Source of the DNA: Martelella lutilitoris
Lineage (GTDB): Bacteria; Pseudomonadota; Alphaproteobacteria; Rhizobiales; Rhizobiaceae
Assembly: GCF_016598595.1 (NCBI RefSeq)
Contig: NZ_CP066786.1
Span: forward strand, 457,501-521,500
Length of the DNA stretch: 64,000 bases
Direction: 5' to 3'
Part shown: in pieces, positions 1 to 8,716 of the stretch
Numbering within the stretch: position 1 is the first letter of the stretch
Layout: the number at the start of each line of letters is the position of its first letter
Made by a program: the position numbers and the translations under genes
The notes under the pieces: model-generated
The model's input: the letters and a program-made list of their open reading frames with translations, nothing else
Databases searched by the model: none
Told to the model about the DNA's origin: nothing

Positions 1-2452
1 CCGAGATCGGCCGCACCTCCACCTGATGCTCGCGGGCATCGCGGACGATCTGGGCCGGAGCGTAGAAACCCATGGGCTGGGAGTTCAGCAGCGCGCAGGC
101 GAAGGCCGCCGGATAATGGCATTTCAGCCAGGCCGAGACATAGGTGAGCATGGCAAAGGCCGCCGCATGGCTTTCGGGAAAGCCGTAATCGGCAAAGCCC
201 TTGATCTGGGCAAAGCAACGTTCGGCGAAATCGCGCTCATAGCCGTTGTCGAGCATGCCATTGACGAACTGCGCCTCGAATTCGCCGATCGTGCCCATCT
301 GGCGGAAGCTTGCGAGCGAGCGGCGCAGCCGGTCGGCATCTTCGGCCGAAAATCCGGCGGCGACCACGGCGATCAGCATCGCCTGTTCCTGAAACAGCGG
401 CACGCCCTTGGTCTTTTCGAGAACGCCGCGCAGTTCCTCCTTCGGGTAGGTGACTTTTTCCAGTCCCAGCCGCCGCCGGATATAGGGCTGCACCATGCCG
501 CCCTGGATCGGGCCGGGGCGCACGATCGCCACTTCGATGACGAGGTCGTAGAAGGTTGCCGGCTTCATGCGGGGCAGAAAGTTCATCTGCGCCCGGCTTT
601 CCACCTGGAACACGCCGATGGCGTCGGCCTTTTGCAGCATGTCATAGGTCGCTTCATCCTCCTGCGGCACGGCGGCGATAGTCAGCGGACGGTTGTAATG
701 GCGGGCGGTGAGCTCGAAGCATTTTTTCAGGCAGGTCAGCATGCCGAGGCTCAACACATCGACCTTGAGGATGTTGAGCGCGTCGATATCGTCCTTGTCC
801 CATTCGATCACGGTGCGGTCTTCCATCGCCGCGTTTTCGATCGGACAGAGCTCGTCCAGCCGGTCCTCGGTAATGACGAAGCCGCCGACATGCTGCGACA
901 GGTGTCGGGGAAAGCCGATGATCTCGCCGATCAGACGCACGGTCTGGGCAAGCCTCAGATCGGAGGGGTCGAGGCCGACCTCCTTCAGCCGTTCGGGTTC
1001 GGCGCCCTTGCTGGAAATGCCCCAGATCTGGCCGGAAAGGGCGGCGGTGACATCGTTCGAAAGCCCCATCACCTTGCCGACCTCGCGGATCGCCGCGCGC
1101 GAGCGGAAATGGATGACGGTGGCGCAGAGCCCGGCATGCTCGCGACGATAGGTCTTGTAGATGTGCTGGATTACCTCCTCCCGCCGCTCGTGCTCGAAAT
1201 CGACGTCGATATCGGGCGGCTCGCCACGATGGCGGGAGACGAAGCGCTCGAACACCATGCCGATCATATCCGGCCTGACATCGGTGATGCCGAGCGCATA
1301 ACAGAGGATGGAATTGGCCGCCGAGCCGCGGCCCTGACACAGGATACCCTTGCTGCGGGCATAAGCGATGATGTCGTGGACGGTGAGGAAATAGGCGGCG
1401 TAGCCGAGCTCGCCGACCAGCGCCAGTTCCTTTTCCGCAAGCTCCCGGTTGCGTGCCGGAATGCCTTCGGGATTACGTCGTTTCAGCCCCTCCCAAGTGA
1501 GGCGGGCAAGGCGGGCCTGCGGCGCCTCGCCATGGGCGACTTCGGCCGGGTAGTTGAAGGAAAGCTCGGTGAGATCGAAGGTGAGGCGCGCGGCGATCTC
1601 CAGCGTGCGGCGGATGGCGGCGGGATGGTCGCGGAAGATATGCGCCATCTCTGTGGCTGGCTTCAGCCGCCGCTCGGCATTCGGCAGCGCAAGGTGGCCG
1701 ATCGCGTCGATGGTGATGCGGTGGCGCATGCAGGTCAGCACGTCGGCAAGCTGGCGGCGGCTGGCGTGATGCATCAGCGCATCGCCGACGGCGACCATCG
1801 GCGCGCCGGCCTTGTGCGAAAGGGCGGTGAGGGTTTTGAACCAGGCGGCATCTGAACCGTCATAGCGCGGGGCCGCACCCGTGAACACATGGCCGGGAAA
1901 GCGGCGGTGCGCCTGGGTGATATGGTCTGTCGCTTCCGCCTTCTGCTTCAGCCCCTGCGGCAGCGCGATCAGAATGGAGCCATCGGCCCATTCCAGCATG
2001 TCGCGCAGGTAAAGCAGGCATTCGCCCTTCTGCGCGCGGCGCTTGCCGAGGCTCAGGAGCCGCACGAGTTTCTGATAGGCCGGCTTGTCCTTCGGCAGCG
2101 CCACGAAATCGACGGGGCTGTCGGCCAGCACCAGCCGGCAGCCGACGATCAGGCGGGGCAGGCGGCGGATTGGCGGCAGGGCAATGGATTTGGCGTCGCC
2201 GGCCGGCTGGCGCGAGGAGGGGTCGATATGGGTCGAAAGCCGGATCGACTGCTCCTCGGCCTGCTTTTCGATCTTGCGCCTGATTTCCTTCAGCGCCCGG
2301 AAGGCGCGCACCACGCCGGCGAGCGAATTGCGGTCGGTGATGGCGATGGCCGCAAGGTCGAGTTCGGCGGCGCGGATCACCATCTCCTCCGGATGCGAGG
2401 CACCGGTGAGGAAGGTGAAATTGGTGGTGACGCATAACTCGGCATAATCCAT
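1..2452 (-). CDS. dnaE2: Error-prone DNA polymerase III alpha subunit DnaE2 (3' end cut by window)
   Basis: Second DNA polymerase III alpha subunit, used for mutagenic translesion synthesis after DNA damage together with ImuA and ImuB. About 817 codons are visible. The protein starts MDYAELCVTTNFTFL and has the N-terminal PHP domain of the DnaE family, followed by the palm with the GRGSAANS and PPDIDVDFEHERR motifs that carry catalytic aspartates. The family is usually 1,050-1,150 residues, so the missing part is the C-terminus beyond base 1. The ATG lies 9 bp downstream of the imuB stop, so it is the last gene of an imuA-imuB-dnaE2 operon. Such cassettes are LexA-controlled in alphaproteobacteria. 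Identification is firm. Confidence 0.95.
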   Translation of the reverse strand, partial: MDYAELCVTTNFTFLTGASHPEEMVIRAAELDLAAIAITDRNSLAGVVRAFRALKEIRRKIEKQAEEQSIRLSTHIDPSSRQPAGDAKSIALPPIRRLPRLIVGCRLVLADSPVDFVALPKDKPAYQKLVRLLSLGKRRAQKGECLLYLRDMLEWADGSILIALPQGLKQKAEATDHITQAHRRFPGHVFTGAAPRYDGSDAAWFKTLTALSHKAGAPMVAVGDALMHHASRRQLADVLTCMRHRITIDAIGHLALPNAERRLKPATEMAHIFRDHPAAIRRTLEIAARLTFDLTELSFNYPAEVAHGEAPQARLARLTWEGLKRRNPEGIPARNRELAEKELALVGELGYAAYFLTVHDIIAYARSKGILCQGRGSAANSILCYALGITDVRPDMIGMVFERFVSRHRGEPPDIDVDFEHERREEVIQHIYKTYRREHAGLCATVIHFRSRAAIREVGKVMGLSNDVTAALSGQIWGISSKGAEPERLKEVGLDPSDLRLAQTVRLIGEIIGFPRHLSQHVGGFVITEDRLDELCPIENAAMEDRTVIEWDKDDIDALNILKVDVLSLGMLTCLKKCFELTARHYNRPLTIAAVPQEDEATYDMLQKADAIGVFQVESRAQMNFLPRMKPATFYDLVIEVAIVRPGPIQGGMVQPYIRRRLGLEKVTYPKEELRGVLEKTKGVPLFQEQAMLIAVVAAGFSAEDADRLRRSLASFRQMGTIGEFEAQFVNGMLDNGYERDFAERCFAQIKGFADYGFPESHAAAFAMLTYVSAWLKCHYPAAFACALLNSQPMGFYAPAQIVRDAREHQVEVRPIS

Positions 2453-2461
2453 GGCCGGACC

Positions 2462-3931
2462 TCAGGCGAAGAGGCCATGGACGAACCAGCCGGGGGCCTG
2501 CGGGGTGTGGAACATCCACAGCCTCAGCCCCTGCCGGGTTTCCACCCGCCAGTAGTCGCGAAGGCCCGAACGCCAGGCCTCGTCCGGCCGCCACCATTCC
2601 GGCGCAATTCGCTCCGGGCCGCTGCTTGCAGCCGTCTCGAACCGCATGCGCCGCCAGGAAAAGCGCGAGGGCGGGCGGCGGGCGGCGTCGCTCGTCACCG
2701 GCTCGGGCGGGAACATGCGCAAGGGGCGGGGATGATCCATACGCCACTCGGCATCCACCCGGCCATAGGCGGCGGGGTTTTCGGTAAAGCCGCGTTCGGG
2801 AATATGGCTTGCGACCGGCTGGAAACGGACGATGTTGTCGAGCCCGATGCGGGCGCCGAGCCGTGTGACGAGATCGTCCAGCGCCTCGCCCTCCACCAGC
2901 CCGCCTTCGCCGATCTGCTCGGCGGGCAGGCCTTCCACGCCGCGCGCCTCGAGCCGGATCCGCTCGATGCCGAAACCGGCGTCGATCTCGCCGACAGGGC
3001 GCTCGAACAGGCGGAGAATGCGCGTCGCATCGCGCATCGGCCGGGCGAGGCGGAGCGTGACGGTCTGGCGGGTCTGATCAACGCGCTCCACCGAAAGCGT
3101 GATGGCGCGCGCGCCGGCCTCCCGGTTCTTCAGCCGCAGACAAAGCGTGTCCAACAGGCGGGAAAGGGCGGCCATCACGTCATCGACAAGGCCGATCGGC
3201 TCTGGAAAACTCATCCGCACGCCATAATGCGGCGGTTCGGAAAGCGGCGAGATGGCCTCGCCGCGCGTGCCGAGCGCCTGTTCGAGCCGCGCGATCAGCG
3301 CCATGTCGAAGCGGCGGGCGAGCGTGGCGCGGGGCAGGGCCGTCATGTCGGCAATGGTGTTGAGGCCGAGGCGCTTCAGCGCCGTCGCGGTCTTTTCATC
3401 GATGCGCAGAGCAGAGACCGAAAGCGGGCCGAGTGCTGCGCTGGTCTTGCCTTCCGGCGCAATGCCGGGGGCGAAATGGGCAAGCGCCCAGGCCGCGCCC
3501 CGGGTATCGGCGATGCCGATCTTCGAGGAAAGCCGGGCGCGGGAAAGCCGGGCCTTCATGTCCTCAAGCATCGCCGCCTCGCCGCCGAAAAGATGGGATG
3601 CGCCGGTGATGTCGAGCACCAGCCCGTCCTCGCCGTCGAGCCCGGCATGGGGCGTGTAGCGCGTCGCCCAGCGGGCCAGCATCACGAGGAAGCGCCGGTC
3701 CGCGTCGATATCGGCGGGGCGGGTGACGAGATCCGGCACATAGGCGCGGGCATCGGCAAGCCCCATGCCGCGCTCCAGTCCCTGGCTCTCGGCCTCCCTG
3801 TTGAGGTCGTGAAGCCGGTCATGATTGCCCTCGCTCAGCGTGACGGCGAAAGGGCCGTCAACCGGGCGGGCCCTTAAAACCCGCTCGCTCGGCAGTCTCT
3901 GAAACCATATGGATACGACGCGCCGTTTCAT
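2462..3931 (-). CDS. imuB: ImuB, Y-family-like DNA polymerase homologue
   Basis: 489-residue Y-family polymerase relative (DinP/UmuC fold) that acts as the adaptor joining DnaE2 to the beta clamp in translesion synthesis. It starts MKRRVVSIWFQRLPSERVLR, has the usual LDITGASHLFGGE palm segment and a long C-terminal extension. ImuB proteins are generally thought to lack polymerase activity because key acidic residues are lost. The first 74 bp overlap the 3' end of imuA in another frame, but the start is supported because homology to ImuB begins at once. A LexA-like box lies 27 bp upstream of this start, inside imuA. Confidence 0.93.
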   Translation of the reverse strand: MKRRVVSIWFQRLPSERVLRARPVDGPFAVTLSEGNHDRLHDLNREAESQGLERGMGLADARAYVPDLVTRPADIDADRRFLVMLARWATRYTPHAGLDGEDGLVLDITGASHLFGGEAAMLEDMKARLSRARLSSKIGIADTRGAAWALAHFAPGIAPEGKTSAALGPLSVSALRIDEKTATALKRLGLNTIADMTALPRATLARRFDMALIARLEQALGTRGEAISPLSEPPHYGVRMSFPEPIGLVDDVMAALSRLLDTLCLRLKNREAGARAITLSVERVDQTRQTVTLRLARPMRDATRILRLFERPVGEIDAGFGIERIRLEARGVEGLPAEQIGEGGLVEGEALDDLVTRLGARIGLDNIVRFQPVASHIPERGFTENPAAYGRVDAEWRMDHPRPLRMFPPEPVTSDAARRPPSRFSWRRMRFETAASSGPERIAPEWWRPDEAWRSGLRDYWRVETRQGLRLWMFHTPQAPGWFVHGLFA

Positions 3932-4439
3932 CCCAACGCACTGCCCAACTGTTATTTGTTCCTGTTTTGTTCTTTATAATCGACCATTCCTGCAGAGTCG
4001 AGTCGGAAGCGGAAAACAGCGGTCTGCAGAGCCAGCGCGTGGTCGCCGCCTGATTGCCCGTGCCTTCGGGATGCAGCGAAAGCCCGATGCTGCGGCCGCT
4101 TTCGGCGGCAAGCTGCAGCCGGCGGCCGGGGGTGAGTTCGACCGGCTTGTCCACCTCCATGATGACGAGGCCGACCGCGCCGGAGCGCAGGCCTTCTTCG
4201 CCGGCGGCCAGCGTCTCCGTCTGGTCTGCGGTGCGCGCGAGAATGATGTCGCGCGGATCGAAAAAAGCCGAAAACGCCACCGGATTGATCTCCTCGGCAA
4301 ACCATGCCGGCTTGATCCACAGCACCGTGCCGCCGGTGACGCCGGAAAGCGCCGCGGCAAAGAAAGGCGCGCCGGGACCGGAAGCATCATGCACCCGGCC
4401 GCGCTGAAGCGGAAATATGGTCGCGAAATCATCCTGCAT
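3858..4439 (-). CDS. imuA: ImuA, RecA-like SOS mutagenesis accessory protein
   Basis: 193-residue member of the ImuA/SulA-like family, the first gene of the imuA-imuB-dnaE2 cassette. The conserved core is visible: FPLQRGRVHDASGPGAPFF near the N-terminus, GTVLWI, then EEGLRSGAVGLVIMEV and RRLQLAAESG, ending with the SWAVRWD motif. The frame stays open upstream to 4613, but homology to short rhizobial ImuA proteins begins at the ATG at 4439, so that start was chosen; no strong ribosome binding site is visible. The last 74 bp overlap imuB. Codons near 3940-3980 are unusually A/T-ended for this genome, where a LexA-type box is embedded. Confidence 0.82.
   Translation of the reverse strand: MQDDFATIFPLQRGRVHDASGPGAPFFAAALSGVTGGTVLWIKPAWFAEEINPVAFSAFFDPRDIILARTADQTETLAAGEEGLRSGAVGLVIMEVDKPVELTPGRRLQLAAESGRSIGLSLHPEGTGNQAATTRWLCRPLFSASDSTLQEWSIIKNKTGTNNSWAVRWDETARRIHMVSETAERAGFKGPPG
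3958..3972 (-). promoter_or_regulatory. LexA-type SOS box inside imuA, upstream of imuB
   Basis: On the minus strand the sequence is GAACAAAACAGGAAC, an exact GAAC-N7-GAAC match, the alphaproteobacterial LexA operator. It lies 27 bp upstream of the imuB start and just downstream of a TATAAA hexamer at 3973-3978, as expected for a repressed promoter. It sits in the coding sequence of imuA over codons for NKTGT, a conserved protein stretch, so part of the match may be forced by the protein. About two exact matches are expected by chance in a window of this size. Confidence 0.45.
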
Positions 4440-4466
4440 GGACGGATGATACAGCGGAACGGATGA

Positions 4467-4481
4467 GAATGAAAAGGGAAC
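4467..4481 (-). promoter_or_regulatory. Possible LexA box for imuA (one mismatch)
   Basis: On the minus strand GTTCCCTTTTCATTC differs from GTTC-N7-GTTC by one base. It lies 28 bp upstream of the imuA ATG in the divergent imuA/ada promoter region (4440-4628), the position where imuA operons normally carry their SOS operator. Two more GTTC half-sites (4492-4495 and 4457-4460 on the same strand) are at non-standard spacing. Confidence 0.35.
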
Positions 4482-4628
4482 AAATTTGTGAGAACAGCCG
4501 GTGCTGAAATATTGTTCGGAGCAGCGGAGCAGCGGAGCGGCGCCTCCCGCCGGCATGGCATGGTCATTTCCGGACCTCATAATCTGATCCCGCTCGCCTC
4601 TCTGCGCGCGCACTGCTAAAATCCGCCC

Positions 4629-5189
4629 ATGCTTGATTTCGACACATGCGAGAAGGCGCGGCAGGTGCGTGATCCGGGGTATGACGGCAGGTTCTTTACC
4701 GCTGTTCGCACGACGATGATTTATTGCCGGCCGGTCTGCCCGGTGAAACAGCCTTTGGCGAAGAATGTCAGTTATTATCCGACGGCGGCCGCCTGCGAGC
4801 GGGCGGGCTACCGGCCGTGCCTGCGCTGCCGGCCGGAGACCGCGCCATTTTCACCGGCCTGGAACGGGACGCGCACCACGGTGGAACGGGCGCTGAAGCT
4901 CATTAATGAAGGCGCGCTCGACACCGGTTCCGTCGATGAACTGGCCGAACGACTTGGCGTCGGCGCGCGGCATCTGGCGCGGCTTTTTGCCGTCCATGTC
5001 GGGGCCTCGCCATTGCAGACGGCGCAGACGATGCGGATCGGCCGGGCCAAGCGGCTGCTTGACGAGACGGCGCTGCCGATCAGCGCGGTGGCGCTTCAGG
5101 CGGGCTTCGGCAGTATCCGGCGGTTCCATGCGGCGTTCTCGAGCCTATACGGACGGCCGCCCTCCGCGATTCGGAGGCCGGTGCAATGA
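4629..5189 (+). CDS. adaA: Ada-type methylphosphotriester sensor with AraC helix-turn-helix (AdaA-like)
   Basis: 186-residue regulator of the adaptive response to DNA methylation. The N-terminal Ada zinc domain is intact, with Cys33, Cys37, Cys64 and Cys67 in the contexts YCRPVCP and RPCLRCRPE; Cys33 corresponds to the methyl acceptor of E. coli Ada. Residues 85-185 form an AraC-type HTH that activates target promoters once the sensor is methylated. It lacks the C-terminal methyltransferase, which is encoded by the next gene. The stop overlaps the ogt start (ATGA), so the two are translationally coupled, reproducing the AdaA/AdaB split seen in Gram-positives. It diverges from imuA. Confidence 0.9.
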   Translation: MLDFDTCEKARQVRDPGYDGRFFTAVRTTMIYCRPVCPVKQPLAKNVSYYPTAAACERAGYRPCLRCRPETAPFSPAWNGTRTTVERALKLINEGALDTGSVDELAERLGVGARHLARLFAVHVGASPLQTAQTMRIGRAKRLLDETALPISAVALQAGFGSIRRFHAAFSSLYGRPPSAIRRPVQ

Positions 5190-5698
5190 CCGGACTGTTC
5201 TACACCATTGTCGGAAGTCCGGTCGGCGATCTGCTGGTGGCGGGCGATGGCAACCGGCTGCATTTCATCTCGTTTCCGACCGGCCACAAGGCCTTCGGGC
5301 CGCGATCCGACTGGCGGCGCGATGATGCGCCGTTTGCCGAGGCGCGGCGTCAGCTCGATGCCTATTTCGCGGGCGAACTGAAACAATTCGACCTTGCCTA
5401 TCATCTTTCGGGTGCCAGCTTTCAGAACCGCGTCTGGGAATATCTGGCGACGATCCCTTATGGCGAGACGACCACTTACGGCGCGATCGCCAGGGCGCTC
5501 GGCGATCCGAATGCAAGCCGGGCGGTGGGCACCGCCAATGGCAACAATCCGCTGCCGATCCTGCTGCCTTGCCACCGCGTCATCGGCGCCAATGGCGCGC
5601 TGACGGGCTTCGGCGGCGGGTTGCCGACCAAGAAATTTCTGCTGAAGCTCGAGAATGCCTGGGAGGAGCCGCCGCAGGCGGATCTGTTTGCAGGGTGA
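5186..5698 (+). CDS. ogt: Methylated-DNA--protein-cysteine methyltransferase
   Basis: 170-residue O6-alkylguanine-DNA alkyltransferase. It repairs O6-methylguanine by moving the alkyl group to its own Cys129, found in the signature PCHRVIGANG. The N-terminal ribonuclease-like domain (to about 75) and the DNA-binding domain with FQNRVWEYLATIPYGETTTYG are both present, as expected for a full-length Ogt/AdaB protein. The ATG overlaps the stop of the Ada-type sensor by 4 bp, so it is the effector half of a split Ada system. The gene ends 12 bp before the convergent AraC-family gene. Confidence 0.94.
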   Translation: MTGLFYTIVGSPVGDLLVAGDGNRLHFISFPTGHKAFGPRSDWRRDDAPFAEARRQLDAYFAGELKQFDLAYHLSGASFQNRVWEYLATIPYGETTTYGAIARALGDPNASRAVGTANGNNPLPILLPCHRVIGANGALTGFGGGLPTKKFLLKLENAWEEPPQADLFAG

Positions 5699-5709
5699 AG
5701 CCGAACAGC

Positions 5710-6708
5710 CTACGCTTTCTCCTTCAGCCAAGCCGTGGGGCTTTTGCCGGTTAAGCGGGAAAACTCACGGTTGAAGTTCGATTTGGTGTTGAAGCCGCTG
5801 GCAAGCATGGCCGCTGTCACGGTGTCGCCGGCCTTCAGGCGGTCGCATGCATGCAGGATGCGATAGCGGTTGATGTAGCGTGAAACATTGTCGCCGGTGG
5901 CGCGATTGACGGCTGACGAGAGAGTCTTGGCGGGTATTCTGAGCCGGCGCGCAAGCCGCGAGAGCGTCAGCGCCGGGTCGAGATAAAGCGTCTCTGAAGC
6001 GAGCAGCGCATCAAGACGCGCCATGATTTCGGTATCCGCCTCTGTGGCTTCGGGCGGTTCGGCACGCGGCGTTTCCTTTTGATCGCCTTCTCCGAAGGCA
6101 TTCGGCGAAAGGCCGAGAAGGCCCGCAGCCAGAAGTGCCGCCGAGGTGAAGATGCTGACGATCATTGGCTTGAGCGCAGGCGCTCCGGCAAGAATGACAG
6201 TGGCGATCAGTGTATCGCTGACGGCCGAGAGCACGAGACTTGCGGCAATCCCCGCCCACAGCCATTGCGGCTGCCGACCGGCTTCCAGCCGGGCAAGCGG
6301 CAGGGCGTCTCCGCCAGCCTTCAGCGCCAGCAGAATCCGTGCGCCATAGGCAAGAAATACCAGCGGAATGATCGCATCCACGGTTACCGGCGCGAACAGC
6401 ACGCTAAACAGGGTGAAGGCGGGAGCTGCCAGATGGATAAAATCCCGCCCCGGGCGTATCGGTTCGATGAAGGAGGAACGGAATGCAAGCCAGGCGCAGA
6501 CGGGCACGAGGCTGGCTGTTACCGGCTGCACCGGCCGAAGAAAGGCTACGCCATAATATTGCACCAGCGCGACGACGAGCCCCTGAAGCGCGCATGCCGA
6601 AAGAAAAACGGCGATGGCGAGCGGCCGCCTTTCGCCTGCAAGCATACGCAAAACCATAAAGCCCAGCACCAGTGCGGTGACCATCGGAACCGGTAGAACC
6701 AGCATCAT
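5710..6708 (-). CDS. Membrane-anchored AraC-family transcriptional regulator
   Basis: 332 residues: roughly the first 200 are hydrophobic with six or seven likely membrane spans, followed by a charged linker (about 205-225) and a C-terminal AraC/XylS HTH (SRLARRLRIPAKTLSSAVNR ... FNTKSNFNREFSRLTGKSPTAWLKE). A DNA-binding domain tied to a multi-pass membrane domain suggests sensing at the membrane. The start at 6708 (ATGATG) was chosen because GAGGG precedes it at good spacing; an upstream in-frame start lacks this. It is divergent from a secreted hydrolase gene 130 bp away, a likely target. Ligand unknown. Confidence 0.8.
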   Translation of the reverse strand: MMLVLPVPMVTALVLGFMVLRMLAGERRPLAIAVFLSACALQGLVVALVQYYGVAFLRPVQPVTASLVPVCAWLAFRSSFIEPIRPGRDFIHLAAPAFTLFSVLFAPVTVDAIIPLVFLAYGARILLALKAGGDALPLARLEAGRQPQWLWAGIAASLVLSAVSDTLIATVILAGAPALKPMIVSIFTSAALLAAGLLGLSPNAFGEGDQKETPRAEPPEATEADTEIMARLDALLASETLYLDPALTLSRLARRLRIPAKTLSSAVNRATGDNVSRYINRYRILHACDRLKAGDTVTAAMLASGFNTKSNFNREFSRLTGKSPTAWLKEKA

Positions 6709-6838
6709 TTCATCCCTCGAATTAGTCCCCGCATAGTGCAAAAACCGGTTTCCGGCGACCTCAAACCGGAAAGAGGACGCTGTTTGCGGCGGAAAACGAA
6801 AGAAGAAACCGTCTCAAACACATCGAAAGGTTTCTCCG

Positions 6839-7861
6839 ATGAAGCGTCTTCTTCTCTCTTTTCTGTCTGTCCTGACAACCGCTGTTCCCGGGCTTGCTGC
6901 CGAGCCCCTGCTGCCGGGCTATGAGCGCATGGCCGTTGAAAGCGCTGAGCGACCCACTCTGCTGTCGGCAACGCTCTGGTATCCTGCAAAAACAAGGAGC
7001 TATCGCGGCATTGTCGGCGGCAATGCCGTCTTCGAGGGCACATCCGGGCTGATGGGCGCGCGGATCGCCGATGGTCAGTTTCCGTTGATCCTGTTTTCCC
7101 ATGGTTCCGGCGGCAATATGGATAACAGCGCCTGGCTGATGGGGGCACTTGCCGCGCGCGGGGCGATGGTGCTGGCGGTCAACCATCCGGGCAGTACGAC
7201 GGGCGATTCGTCTCCGCGTGCCTCCGCCTTTCTGGACACACGGGCCGGCGATCTTTCCGCCGCCCTCGATATGCTTCTGACAGATCCTGTTTTAGGTCCG
7301 CATGTTGACCAGTCGGCCGTTACCGCAGTGGGGTTTTCGCTGGGCGGGGGAACGGCGCTCAATCTTGCCGGCCTGCGGTTCAGCGGTGATGCGTTTGCTG
7401 ACTATTGCAGGGCGCAACCGGCGCAGGCTGACTGCGTCTTCATGTCAAAGGGCAATCTTGACCTTGACCATATGCCGAGCGGGTTTTCTGCAGATGCCCG
7501 CGATGAACGGATTAGCCGGGCCATCGCCATTGATCCCGGTTTTACCTATGCGGCAACCGGGGATAGTATTGAAGCGACCGATATGCCTGTTCTGGTGATC
7601 AATCTCGGTGAGGAAAACCTCATGCGGGCGGCGGATGTTTCCGAAGCCGGCAGCAATCTTATCGCGCGCCTGCCTGAGGCCGAACGGGTCGTCATCGCGC
7701 CCGCGCATCACTTCACCTTTCTGGCCGAATGCACGCCAGACGGTGCGGCCCTGCTGGCCGAAGAACAGGACGATCCGGTCTGCGACGATCCCGAGGGCGC
7801 CGATCGGGCGGAGGTTCATGACCGGATCATTGAGGCCATTGCGCGTTTTTCCGGGCTATGA
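6839..7861 (+). CDS. Secreted alpha/beta hydrolase, dienelactone/PAF-acetylhydrolase-like
   Basis: 340 residues with a Sec signal peptide (about 1-20, cleavage after GLAA). The nucleophile motif is GFSLGG with Ser167; FSHGSGG (around 87-92) forms the oxyanion region, and HHFTF near the C-terminus supplies the likely catalytic His. The overall pattern fits predicted dienelactone hydrolases related to platelet-activating-factor acetylhydrolase, esterases acting in the periplasm or outside. Substrate cannot be told from the sequence. It is divergent from the membrane AraC regulator, suggesting local control, and ends before a hairpin shared with the convergent ABC operon. Confidence 0.8.
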   Translation: MKRLLLSFLSVLTTAVPGLAAEPLLPGYERMAVESAERPTLLSATLWYPAKTRSYRGIVGGNAVFEGTSGLMGARIADGQFPLILFSHGSGGNMDNSAWLMGALAARGAMVLAVNHPGSTTGDSSPRASAFLDTRAGDLSAALDMLLTDPVLGPHVDQSAVTAVGFSLGGGTALNLAGLRFSGDAFADYCRAQPAQADCVFMSKGNLDLDHMPSGFSADARDERISRAIAIDPGFTYAATGDSIEATDMPVLVINLGEENLMRAADVSEAGSNLIARLPEAERVVIAPAHHFTFLAECTPDGAALLAEEQDDPVCDDPEGADRAEVHDRIIEAIARFSGL

Positions 7862-7868
7862 ACCCTGT

Positions 7869-7889
7869 CGGGCCGCCTTTCGCGGCCCG
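7869..7889. terminator. Hairpin between convergent genes
   Basis: CGGGCCGC and GCGGCCCG form a perfect 8-bp stem with a CTTTC loop in the 30-bp gap between the hydrolase and the ABC permease, which converge here. No T-run follows on either strand, so it may be a weak or Rho-assisted bidirectional terminator. Confidence 0.4.
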
Positions 7890-7891
7890 GC

Positions 7892-8716
7892 TCACATCCC
7901 CCGCGTCGGGATTTTCTTTTCGAAGTGGCGGAAGGTCGTCACCAGAATGCCGGTGAGGCAGAGATAGAGGAAGGCGAGGAACAGCAGTGGCTCATAGGTG
8001 AGGTAGGTCGACTGGCGGATGTCGCCGACGACGGCGTAAAGATCGATCACGGTGATGGTTGCCACAAGCGGCGTCGATTTCAGCTGTACCACGGTTTCGC
8101 CGGCAAGGGTCGGCAGCGCCCGGTGCACGGCGCGCGGGAGCCAGATGCGGGTCAGAACCTTCCATCGACCCATGCCGTAGGCGCGGGCGGCCTCCAGTTC
8201 GCCATGCGGTACGCCGGCAAAGGCGCCGCGCATCACCTCGCCCTCATAGCCGGCATAGGAAAGCGTGAGCGCAAGCAGACCATAGGGCCAGGCCTCGCGC
8301 AGGTAGGGCCACAGGAAGGATTGGCGGATTTCGGGAATGCCGGGAAACAGCGAACCGAGGCCGTAATAAAGCAGCCAGAGCTGCAGCAGCAGCGGCGTGC
8401 CGCGAATGATGGTGCAGAAAATGCGCGCCGGCCAGGCAAGGATTTTTGGTCCCGTAACCTGAACGAGGCCGAGCGGGACAGCGAGCAGGAAGCCGAGGAT
8501 GGTGGAGGAGACCAGGAGCACGATCGTGATCCAGAGCCCGGCCAACAGCATGCCGGCATAGTCGGGCAGCCAGTCCCATTGCATCTTCACGATCATCAGG
8601 ATGAGAAGGCCGAGCGCCACGGCCATGATGGCGAGCCTGTGCGGTCGCATCAGCGCGGAAAGCTTCGGCAGCGGCGGCGGGGTTTCGATGTCCTCCGGTA
8701 TCTGCTGATCGGTCAT
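7892..8716 (-). CDS. Polar amino-acid ABC transporter permease (HisM type)
   Basis: 274-residue inner-membrane permease of the His/Glu/Gln/Arg family. It has a longer N-terminal cytoplasmic tail (about 1-28), then five or six membrane spans, and the EAA loop GELEAARAYGMGRWKVLTRI that contacts the ATPase. The start overlaps the stop of the partner permease by 4 bp, so the pair are translationally coupled subunits of one heterodimer. It is the last gene of the operon ATPase, binding protein, permease, permease. Context with arginine catabolic genes points to arginine or a methylated arginine as substrate (inference). Confidence 0.88.
   Translation of the reverse strand: MTDQQIPEDIETPPPLPKLSALMRPHRLAIMAVALGLLILMIVKMQWDWLPDYAGMLLAGLWITIVLLVSSTILGFLLAVPLGLVQVTGPKILAWPARIFCTIIRGTPLLLQLWLLYYGLGSLFPGIPEIRQSFLWPYLREAWPYGLLALTLSYAGYEGEVMRGAFAGVPHGELEAARAYGMGRWKVLTRIWLPRAVHRALPTLAGETVVQLKSTPLVATITVIDLYAVVGDIRQSTYLTYEPLLFLAFLYLCLTGILVTTFRHFEKKIPTRGM

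Noticed and set aside
26..1855. 609-codon open frame on the plus strand
   Set aside because: It lies entirely antisense to dnaE2, whose protein is clearly recognisable. GC-rich codon bias opens such frames.
4478..4495. LexA box formed by the GAAC pair before imuA
   Set aside because: The two GAAC units are separated by 10 bp, not 7.
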